Assembly: GCA_018658605.1 (NCBI GenBank)
Contig: JABHUV010000347.1
Coordinates: 1 to 5,982 of the forward strand
Source: Planctomycetaceae bacterium
Lineage (GTDB): Bacteria > Planctomycetota > Planctomycetia > Pirellulales > Pirellulaceae
Reading direction: 5' to 3'
DNA: 5,982 nucleotides
Of this stretch, positions 1-5,462 are shown in pieces (position 1 is the stretch's first letter; every line of letters starts with the position of its first letter). The notes under the pieces were generated by a model that saw only the letters and a program-made list of their open reading frames with translations, did not search any database and had not been told where the DNA came from. A program made the position numbers and the translations under genes.

Positions 1-1
1 G

Positions 2-592
2 GCCTACGATACTGGGGAAATGGCACCAACCCCGGGAGCCAAAGCACGGAATGCGTATGCAAATCAATTTTCACCAATTGCCTTAGGGCGTCAACTATTG
101 ATGGCGCGGCGATTGATTGAAGCTGGTTGTGGATTTGTCACCGTCACCTGTGGCGGTTGGGATATGCATGGGGGTGGCAAAGAATTCACAATGCGCGATG
201 GACTCAATACGTTGGCGCCAGCGGTCGATAAGGCGGTCTCCGCATTTATCGAGGACATCTCACAACGCGGTATGGCAGATGATGTATTGCTGGTCATGAC
301 TGGTGAGTTTGGCAGGACACCTCGAATCAATAAAAATGGTGGTCGAGACCATTGGGGCAATTTGTGTCCACTAGTATTTGTGGGTGGCGGTTTGAAGATG
401 GGGCAGGTGATTGGGCAATCGGATTCTCATGGTGGTGAACCAATTTCAGATCGAGTTTCTAGCCAGCACGTGTTAGCAACAATCATGAATACGTTGTTCG
501 ACACGGGCAAGTTACGGTTACAGCAAGGTATCCCGAGGGAAATTGAAGCAACCATGACTAGTGGTGATCCCATTTCCCAATTGTTTAGCTGA
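2..592 (+). CDS. DUF1501 family protein, C-terminal part (5' end outside window)
   Basis: The reading frame is open from base 2 and ends at TGA 590-592, giving 196 residues. The in-frame ATG at base 20 is internal, because family-like sequence (AYDTGEM) precedes it. Seen here are ARRLIEAGCGFVTV followed by GGWDMHGGG (about residues 51-59), then DDVLLVMTGEFGRTP (about 93-107) and GGRDHWG (113-119). EFGRTP followed by GRDHW is the hallmark of DUF1501 proteins, which resemble the alkaline-phosphatase/sulfatase fold; the conserved Asp and His may bind metal. Full-length members usually have over 400 residues and often start with a twin-arginine signal, so roughly the N-terminal half is missing. 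They commonly lie beside DUF1549/DUF1553 or DUF1800 genes in Planctomycetota, but that side is not visible. The enzymatic activity of the family is not established. The stop lies 12 bases before the next start, suggesting co-transcription. Confidence 0.93.
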   Translation, partial: AYDTGEMAPTPGAKARNAYANQFSPIALGRQLLMARRLIEAGCGFVTVTCGGWDMHGGGKEFTMRDGLNTLAPAVDKAVSAFIEDISQRGMADDVLLVMTGEFGRTPRINKNGGRDHWGNLCPLVFVGGGLKMGQVIGQSDSHGGEPISDRVSSQHVLATIMNTLFDTGKLRLQQGIPREIEATMTSGDPISQLFS

Positions 593-593
593 T

Positions 594-598
594 AAAGG
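594..598 (+). promoter_or_regulatory. Ribosome binding site (AAAGG) supporting a GTG start
   Basis: AAAGG ends six bases before the GTG at 605, which favours that start for the downstream gene. A competing in-frame ATG at 617 has GAGG at 607-610, also six bases upstream, so the start could be four codons later. Both choices leave the signal peptide intact. Confidence 0.5.
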
Positions 599-604
599 CC
601 GATT

Positions 605-3157
605 GTGAGGTTTGGTATGTGGTTGCGTTTGTTTTATTCTGTTGCTGGTTGGCTGTTGGTGTTGTGTTTAAATGTCGGCTCGTTAAACGCTTATGGACAA
701 CAAGTGGATCTTAGCGAGCAAGCTTCCACGACACCAGCGATCACGCTGCGTGTTGGTGTTGTCGCCTATGAAGATTTTCATGTCGAGCACGCTAGGTTTC
801 AGCAATGGTTGCACCAAGTCTCCGCTTCTTTGAATCCTCCCATACGGTTTCAACTGACCACGGGATCCTATAGCGAAATTGCACATTGGATGAAACAGGG
901 AAGTGTCGATGCTGCTTTGCTTACTGGCGGAGGATTTGCGGCGTTAGGGGCACTGGATCAAGACACAGACGAGTTTGACTACATTGCGACATTGGATAGT
1001 GAGCCCGCGACAGGTCCTTGGGCTTCAGATAATCGTAAGTTGGCTGGGTTCCACGGTTTGTATCATTCCGTGTGTATTACGAATATTAATACAACGATTT
1101 CCTCTGCAACAGATTTGGTTGCTTTGGCTCAGCAGGGGAAATTGCGAGTGTTATTAGTGGATCGTCGCAGTGCATCTGGGAATATTATCCCCCGCCTCGC
1201 TTTGCAGGAAATCGGGGTTCAAATCCGAGAGGCCGACGTACGGTATTTAGGTTCGCATACCCAAGTCTTACAGGAACTTGCTCAGCAAAGCGGTGCGGCC
1301 AGCACCACAACGATTGGATTTGTCTGGGATGATGCCAGTATTAAAGTGCCACAGTTGTTGAGCAAATTGCGAAAAGTTGATTTTCTCGAATTAGCACAGC
1401 GACCTATTGCACATGATGCGTTGGTAATGCGACAGGACTATCCTCGCTTTGATGAGTTGTCCGCAATTATTCAACGCCAAATAGCTAGCAGTGTTAATTC
1501 ACCTTTTCAGCGACTTGCATCGGGCAAGCAACCCTACGTCACCTTAGGACACAGTGCCGAAGAACTTGGAATCGGGATATCGCAATTATTGCGCAAAGAC
1601 ATGCGTGGGGTGGGTAATATGCTTGTCCAAGCATATAGGCAACGAAGTGCTACCAATCCATTTCGTTTAGCTTTAGTACTTTCTGGTGGCGGAGCAAAAT
1701 GTGCTTATCAGGTCGGCGCTGTTTCTGAGATTGAGGACGCCCTTGCTGAGCTTAACGCTCGTAATCAGACGAATATTTCAATCGACTTAGTCGTCGGCAC
1801 GTCCGGCGGCGCAATAAACGCCGTTCCTGTTTCAATGAAAATGTCAGCCGATCAAGTAGGGCAGCAAAAATGGCAAGAAGTTTGGCTCGAATTAGATCAG
1901 CGTGAAATTGTCTTGCCGGCGCGCGGCGTGCGCATCAATATTGGTATTTGGATCGCACTGTTGCAAGTTGCTGGATTGATTGTATTGTTGCGATTACTTG
2001 TGCGCGATCCCGCTCGGCGTAGAGTTCGCTCAGCTCAGTGGATAAGTGCTTTGGGCGGCATTGAATTAGCATTGGTTTTGATTCCCTTCACACCTTGGTC
2101 GCTTCTCGGACATAATCACCTGTTGCACCACCTATGGTTGTGGTTATCCTTGGGGGCGCAGTATACCGCTATCACCCTGTTGCTGCTCGGTGGTATCAGC
2201 TTCCTATGGAATCTGCGGTTCAAACGACAGAATGAGGCGGTTCGGAAAGTGCGACGCTTAAGGACGGGGTTTTTGCTTACGGTGGGCATATTAGGGTTAC
2301 CGCTGTTGCAAATTGGAGTCATGTTTTTGGGGCATACGACTTTGTCATCAGGCGATGGTATGACCCAAGAAATATACAAGGGGTTTTCCGGGTTGGTTGG
2401 CGACGTATCCGGCCATGCGGTTACTGTGGAAAATTCGGCCCAGAAGTTAGAGCAATTAAGTAAAAATCTGATTAACCAAGGTTTAGTTCAACGGGATTTG
2501 GTGCTAACGGCGACTGCCATCTCAAAAAATAGAGATTCGTTGCCTTCAGATCTATATTTCTATTTCGCGGCGGACAATGACCACGAGCTGCCTCGGTTTG
2601 GGAGTCGCGGTGTCGACATGCAACGTCATCCCGAGCAGTTACTCAAAATTGTACTTGGTTCTAGTTCCATTTACCCAGTGTTTCCCGCACACGAGTTGAT
2701 TGACGTACCGAACCAAGGTGATCGCATTGAGTTAGTTGATGGAGGATTCGCTCATAATGCCCCGCTCGAAGCGGCGGTGTTATGGGGTGCGACACATGTT
2801 GTTTTGATTGACGCCGCGCCGGTTCAGGTGCGAGATGGCAAGAATTTAGCAGATGGTATGTTACGTGGTTTCGGGCATCTGTTCCAACAGTCGCAACTTT
2901 CTGACAAACGCAGCAAAGATGCGGTGATGGTATTTACTTTGGAGTCTCGTTTTCAGCCAAAATTGTGCGTGTTGGATTTTGCCAATGTGTTAGTTGAACA
3001 GGGAATCTATCATGGTCGGCAGGATGTGACCCAAGAACTGCGGCATCAGGATAACTTTCCGCCGAATCAATTACTGCCGCCGTTTATCGTCACCTATGGG
3101 CAACCACGGTTTGAAGAGATCGTTGCTCCGGTCAAGCCAGCTTTGTTAGCCCCGTGA
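605..3157 (+). CDS. PhnD-like binding domain fused to a patatin phospholipase with four internal membrane segments
   Basis: An 850-residue protein with a GTG start. Residues 1-31 are a signal peptide or anchor. Residues about 46-305 resemble PhnD-type periplasmic binding proteins of phosphonate ABC transporters: LRVGVVAYEDF at the start, VDAALLTGGGF (101-111) and the ligand-loop motif DRRSASGNIIP (186-196). Residues about 352-740 are a patatin-like lipase: oxyanion loop SGGGAKCAYQ (360-369), nucleophile GTSGG with Ser400, GSSSIYPVFP (685-694) and DGG with Asp712 as the second member of the Ser-Asp dyad. Between Ser and Asp lie four hydrophobic segments, roughly 445-466, 479-501, 510-535 and 554-577. 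The family hydrolyses acyl esters of phospholipids or other lipids. Placement in the cytoplasmic membrane with domains facing the periplasm is inferred from the signal peptide and from Arg/Lys-rich loops at 467-475 and 538-553. Cys366 stands where Gly is usual. The ligand and substrate are unknown. It follows the DUF1501 gene by 12 bases and no separate promoter was seen. Confidence 0.9.
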   Translation: MRFGMWLRLFYSVAGWLLVLCLNVGSLNAYGQQVDLSEQASTTPAITLRVGVVAYEDFHVEHARFQQWLHQVSASLNPPIRFQLTTGSYSEIAHWMKQGSVDAALLTGGGFAALGALDQDTDEFDYIATLDSEPATGPWASDNRKLAGFHGLYHSVCITNINTTISSATDLVALAQQGKLRVLLVDRRSASGNIIPRLALQEIGVQIREADVRYLGSHTQVLQELAQQSGAASTTTIGFVWDDASIKVPQLLSKLRKVDFLELAQRPIAHDALVMRQDYPRFDELSAIIQRQIASSVNSPFQRLASGKQPYVTLGHSAEELGIGISQLLRKDMRGVGNMLVQAYRQRSATNPFRLALVLSGGGAKCAYQVGAVSEIEDALAELNARNQTNISIDLVVGTSGGAINAVPVSMKMSADQVGQQKWQEVWLELDQREIVLPARGVRINIGIWIALLQVAGLIVLLRLLVRDPARRRVRSAQWISALGGIELALVLIPFTPWSLLGHNHLLHHLWLWLSLGAQYTAITLLLLGGISFLWNLRFKRQNEAVRKVRRLRTGFLLTVGILGLPLLQIGVMFLGHTTLSSGDGMTQEIYKGFSGLVGDVSGHAVTVENSAQKLEQLSKNLINQGLVQRDLVLTATAISKNRDSLPSDLYFYFAADNDHELPRFGSRGVDMQRHPEQLLKIVLGSSSIYPVFPAHELIDVPNQGDRIELVDGGFAHNAPLEAAVLWGATHVVLIDAAPVQVRDGKNLADGMLRGFGHLFQQSQLSDKRSKDAVMVFTLESRFQPKLCVLDFANVLVEQGIYHGRQDVTQELRHQDNFPPNQLLPPFIVTYGQPRFEEIVAPVKPALLAP

Positions 3158-3162
3158 TTGAT

Positions 3163-4353
3163 TTATTTACGTTCGATCATCATGACAGACGTATCGTCAT
3201 GCCGTCCTGCCCCAGCGGTGATTTCGGTAGACTTAAAGAACAAGAGATTCATCGCTTCGTCCAACGGCATGTTGATGGATTCCTTGAGTGTTTCAATGAT
3301 TCCAGCGACACCAAACTGATCGGCTAAGGCATCACCCTCCGGCGGAAATGCTTCATCAAGTCCGTCTGTATAAAGGAGCACGCGACTGTGGGGTGGAATG
3401 GGCGCCGATAGACATTCGTAACTCCAGCCTTGCATTACAGCTAAAGGTAATCCAATTTGGTCTTCATGGCCGAGGACGGAGATCTCATTGGTCTCCATGT
3501 TTTGCAATAGGGGAAGCGGGTGTCCCGCACAGGTCCATTGTAATTGATGTGTTGAAGTGTCGAGGATGGAATAGAGAAGTGTTATGAATCCGCCCTCGTC
3601 TTGAACAATGTCACTACGGCAGAGTCGTTCGTTCACGGCGCTGACGAATTCAGCCGTATCACCAAATCGATTTTCCCGAATCATGCGGATTAAGGTGTGC
3701 ATGGTCATGATAGACATGCAAGCCTTGACACCGTGCCCTGATGCGTCGCCCACGAGCATTACAAGTTGGTCGTCATTGAGGGCAAAGGAGTCGTAGTAAT
3801 CCCCGCCGGCCATGACGACCATGTTGCGACCATCGACACGTATTTCCGAAGGTTCGTAACGTCCTACCACACTGTAATCACGTAGTTTGGGAAGATCCGT
3901 GGGGACGACGGATTCCTGAAGCTTTCGTACCGAATTGACTTCTTCGCTTAATCGTTCTGCAACAACCTGATCTCTTAACGCTCGGACATTCCTTTCGGCT
4001 GATTCTAGAATGGAGACTAACAACATGATAAAGTTTTCGTCGTCGTCACGGATGAGGTGAGAGTGCAGGCCATTGGAGATGAACTCAATAAGCCTGGTAA
4101 ATTCGTGACTGCGAATGACGCCCACGATTGGGATCGAGGGTAGCGCTTCTTGGGTCGCCTTAAAGACAGACGCGGCTTCTTCCGGATTCGGGAAGTCTAG
4201 GGACAATAGAACGACGCTCCAATCGGCCTTATCTAAAGTGTCAACAAACACGGCAGCATGCCGACAAATCACAGCTTCGTGCGTACCGACATTGAGCATC
4301 AACTCAATGGTCTCAATTTCCGTTGAGGGTTCCCAACCAACTAGAATTTTCAT
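3163..4353 (-). CDS. RsbU/SpoIIE-type PP2C serine phosphatase with degenerate receiver domain
   Basis: A 396-residue cytoplasmic protein. Residues 1 to about 118 look like a response-regulator receiver (MKILVGWEPS, then VVLLSLDF with Asp53 at the usual end of strand 3). However, the acidic pair expected near residues 6-8 is G-W-E, and the conserved Lys near residue 102 is Arg. Residues about 115-150 form a charged helical, probably coiled-coil linker (ESAERNVRALRDQ). The SpoIIE/PP2C domain follows with its metal-binding signatures intact: GGDYYD (183-188, Asp185), GDASGHG (202-208, Asp203), AGH (276-278), YTDG (328-331, Asp330) and HDDTS (385-389). Family members dephosphorylate a Ser/Thr on anti-sigma-factor antagonists in partner-switching pathways; here the partner is unknown and not encoded nearby. 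The ATG at 4353 has only a weak purine-rich site (AGAG). The gene is convergent with the patatin gene, with 5 bases between stops. Confidence 0.93.
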   Translation of the reverse strand: MKILVGWEPSTEIETIELMLNVGTHEAVICRHAAVFVDTLDKADWSVVLLSLDFPNPEEAASVFKATQEALPSIPIVGVIRSHEFTRLIEFISNGLHSHLIRDDDENFIMLLVSILESAERNVRALRDQVVAERLSEEVNSVRKLQESVVPTDLPKLRDYSVVGRYEPSEIRVDGRNMVVMAGGDYYDSFALNDDQLVMLVGDASGHGVKACMSIMTMHTLIRMIRENRFGDTAEFVSAVNERLCRSDIVQDEGGFITLLYSILDTSTHQLQWTCAGHPLPLLQNMETNEISVLGHEDQIGLPLAVMQGWSYECLSAPIPPHSRVLLYTDGLDEAFPPEGDALADQFGVAGIIETLKESINMPLDEAMNLLFFKSTEITAGAGRHDDTSVMMIERK

Positions 4354-4413
4354 TTAATCTCTACTCTCAATTGTTGTCCGAGTTGAGCTCGTTAATACTT
4401 CGAGCTTCCTTGC

Positions 4414-4443
4414 AGTTTACCAGCAACTGAGTTAAATGCTCAA
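4414..4443 (-). promoter_or_regulatory. Weak candidate promoter for the phosphatase gene
   Basis: On the minus strand TTGAGC (4438-4443) and TAAACT (4414-4419) are 18 bases apart, each matching four of six sigma-70 consensus positions. This would place the start of transcription around 4407 and leave a leader of about 50 bases. That leader contains a 6-bp inverted repeat, AGCTCG (4386-4391) and CGAGCT (4401-4406). The match is poor and other placements are possible. Confidence 0.22.
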
Positions 4444-4491
4444 TGATGGTTGCGTTGATTTATCCTCATAACGTTGCACTCACAGGCATAG

Positions 4492-4525
4492 AAAAAGGGA
4501 AGTATTCCTGAGAATACTTCCCTTT
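4492..4525 (-). terminator. Rho-independent terminator of the Cys-rich protein gene
   Basis: A perfect 14-bp stem, AAAGGGAAGTATTC at 4494-4507 and its complement at 4512-4525, encloses a four-base loop. Read on the minus strand the stem ends CCCTTT and runs into a five-base T tract. It lies 62 bases beyond the stop of the minus-strand gene at 4588-5031. The plus side is also T-rich (TGTTTTGTT, 4527-4535), so it could work both ways, but no plus-strand gene ends just before it. It also shields the phosphatase gene from read-through. Confidence 0.85.
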
Positions 4526-4587
4526 CTGTTTTGTTGAGCAGACAAAGAAGAAATACGTTGCCTACTCAAAGCTGACGTAAAACAAGC

Positions 4588-5031
4588 TTATTTCTTTTTA
4601 GCTTTAACTTTCACGAAAGCTTTCTTGAAAGTTTCGTCGTTGAAGACAGTTTTGACTTTGTCTTCAATTTTAGCAAGTTTGCCTTGGCATCCGCCACAGC
4701 ACACAGCAACCTTGACGCCTGCAACATCGCAGGTTTTAGCTGGGTCGACTGGTTTGCCTGCAAATGGGCAACTCGCTTGCTTGAACTGTCCAGTTTGGAC
4801 AAGTTGATGGTTTGCTTTAGCAGCAAATTTGGACGTGCTCTTGGCGAATGCACCAGGGCAATTGCCACAGCAGAAAAATACTTTTCCACCTTTGTAATCA
4901 GCGGTCTTGTCGGCAAGGACTTTTTTGCCGCTGAGTGGACACTTGACTCCGTCAAGCTTAGGGCCGGCATTTACATTGACGGCGACGACTGTGATTAACA
5001 CAGCACAAAACATTGCTAAAAACCGTTTCAT
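4588..5031 (-). CDS. Exported protein with two tandem Cys-rich (YHS/TRASH-like) repeats
   Basis: A 147-residue protein. Residues 1-22 are a signal peptide (MKRFLAMFCAVLITVVAVNV followed by NA), with likely cleavage after Ala22. The mature part has two ungapped repeats. The first is KCPLSGKKV (30-38) followed by VFFCCGNCPGAFAK (51-64). The second is SCPFAGKPV (87-95) followed by VAVCCGGCQGKLAK (108-121). Equivalent Cys residues (31/88, 54/111, 55/112, 58/115) are all 57 residues apart; Cys101 is extra in repeat two. The C terminus is Lys-rich (KVKAKKK). The CPxxGK and CCxxC pattern resembles YHS/TRASH-type metal-binding modules, so binding of copper or another soft metal in the periplasm is inferred, not shown; disulfide formation is an alternative. 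A strong ribosome site fixes the start. It is transcribed alone, between a promoter near 5202-5230 and a terminator at 4492-4525. Confidence 0.9.
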   Translation of the reverse strand: MKRFLAMFCAVLITVVAVNVNAGPKLDGVKCPLSGKKVLADKTADYKGGKVFFCCGNCPGAFAKSTSKFAAKANHQLVQTGQFKQASCPFAGKPVDPAKTCDVAGVKVAVCCGGCQGKLAKIEDKVKTVFNDETFKKAFVKVKAKKK

Positions 5032-5038
5032 AATGAAA

Positions 5039-5045
5039 CTCCTTT
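5039..5045 (-). promoter_or_regulatory. Strong Shine-Dalgarno site (AAAGGAG)
   Basis: AAAGGAG on the minus strand lies seven bases before the ATG at 5031-5029. It is the best ribosome binding site in the window, settles the start of the Cys-rich protein and suggests high expression. Confidence 0.85.
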
Positions 5046-5052
5046 GAAAATG

Positions 5053-5069
5053 TTGAGGTGCGACCTCAA
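5053..5069 (-). promoter_or_regulatory. Hairpin in the leader just before the ribosome binding site
   Basis: TTGAGGT (5053-5059) and ACCTCAA (5063-5069) form a perfect 7-bp stem with a three-base loop. In the minus-strand transcript it ends seven bases before AAAGGAG, so it could stabilise the 5' leader or influence translation. It could equally be a DNA operator. The dyad is seen directly; any role is inferred. Confidence 0.45.
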
Positions 5070-5071
5070 AC

Positions 5072-5083
5072 TACACATGTGTA
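5072..5083. repeat. 12-bp perfect palindrome TACACATGTGTA
   Basis: A self-complementary 12-mer two bases from the leader hairpin, upstream of the Cys-rich protein gene. The TACA and TGTA half sites recall operators of the BlaI/CopY type, but those usually have two bases between the halves and here there are four, so the resemblance is loose. If transcription starts near 5195, a repressor bound here would act as a roadblock inside the leader. Confidence 0.4.
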
Positions 5084-5103
5084 TGTTAGATGTATTCGCG
5101 AGT

Positions 5104-5137
5104 TGCATGCACCGCACGGTTAGTCTAACACGTACGT
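5104..5137. repeat. Cluster of three short palindromes
   Basis: TGCATGCA (5104-5111), GTTAGTCTAAC (5119-5129, arms of five around one base) and ACGTACGT (5130-5137) follow each other closely. Each is short enough to arise by chance. The grouping beside two longer dyads upstream of one gene is what makes them worth marking. No regulator can be named. Confidence 0.3.
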
Positions 5138-5201
5138 CAAACCACTGAGGATTGAACGTTTCATTTCTATTGCAGTTGCCCACGATAGACTTAACATTGA
5201 A

Positions 5202-5230
5202 ATTATAGACAAACAAAATTTCTTTGTCTA
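5202..5230 (-). promoter_or_regulatory. Sigma-70-like promoter of the Cys-rich protein gene
   Basis: On the minus strand TAGACA (5225-5230, five of six consensus positions) and a perfect TATAAT (5202-5207) are separated by 17 bases. Transcription would start near 5195, leaving an untranslated leader of about 165 bases that contains all the palindromes between 5053 and 5137. It is the best promoter match I saw in the window. Confidence 0.6.
5206..5230. repeat. Inverted repeat spanning the promoter spacer (possible operator)
   Basis: TAGACAAA (5206-5213) and TTTGTCTA (5223-5230) are perfect 8-base arms nine bases apart. One arm covers the -35 hexamer and the other touches the -10 hexamer. This is a typical place for a repressor, or for a spacer-binding activator; MerR-type sites usually have 19-20 base spacers rather than the 17 seen here. 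No regulator gene is present in the window. Confidence 0.45.
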
Positions 5231-5410
5231 CCTTTTACGATACACCAACGGTGATTGCAGTCTAATAATGACAGTTACTACTTACTGAGTCCCCCTAAAT
5301 GGGTGGAAAAACTCATTGCGGATCGGTCCTCGCCAATATAATCGTATAGTTGGATTAAATATTATTTGGATGCTGTTGGCTTTCATTAGTAGCAAAACAT
5401 GTGAATGATG

Positions 5411-5419
5411 TGATATAAA
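5411..5419 (+). promoter_or_regulatory. Possible extended -10 element for the protease gene
   Basis: TGATATAAA reads as an extended -10 (TG, one base, then TATAAA). Transcription would begin near 5426, leaving about 36 bases before the ATG at 5463. No -35 box is evident at the right distance. If real, it rules out the in-frame ATG at 5421 as the start. Confidence 0.3.
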
Positions 5420-5462
5420 TATGTCAAGAAAATCGATTGTTGTCTTATTGGAAAATACTCGG

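Larger units (their letters stand above)
5032..5462. other. Divergent intergenic region (431 bases)
   Basis: This region separates the minus-strand Cys-rich gene from the plus-strand protease gene. I find no convincing coding sequence in it. It has two parts. Bases 5032-5140 form the probable leader of the Cys-rich gene and are packed with palindromes. Bases about 5160-5460 are AT-rich and carry a good minus-strand promoter (5202-5230) and a possible plus-strand -10 element (5411-5419). Bases 5265-5400 show nothing I can name. Confidence 0.7.

Noticed and set aside
20..592. Start of the DUF1501 gene at the ATG at base 20
   Set aside because: The frame is open to the window edge with family-like residues before this ATG, and the N-terminal half of the family would be missing, so the true start lies upstream.
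2116..2379. 87-residue minus-strand ORF opposite the membrane segments of the patatin gene
   Set aside because: It is an antisense shadow of hydrophobic coding sequence without family resemblance.
3181..3201. CATGAC/GTCATG dyad as a terminator for the convergent genes
   Set aside because: The stem is only six base pairs with a nine-base loop and no T tract on either side.
4611..4970. 119-residue minus-strand ORF inside the Cys-rich gene in another frame
   Set aside because: It is a shadow of the real gene, which has a signal peptide, a ribosome site and a repeat structure in its own frame.
4684..4998. 104-residue plus-strand ORF opposite the Cys-rich gene
   Set aside because: It is antisense to a well-supported gene and shows no domain or ribosome site of note.
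5072..5083. Calling TACACATGTGTA a CopY/BlaI operator
   Set aside because: The half sites are four bases apart rather than the usual two, and no such regulator is encoded in the window; it is kept only as an unassigned palindrome.
5028..5216. 62-residue minus-strand ORF ending in an ATGA overlap with the Cys-rich gene, which would suggest translational coupling
   Set aside because: Its ATG lies upstream of the predicted transcription start near 5195 and inside the promoter spacer, the sequence resembles no protein family, and the Cys-rich gene has its own strong ribosome site.
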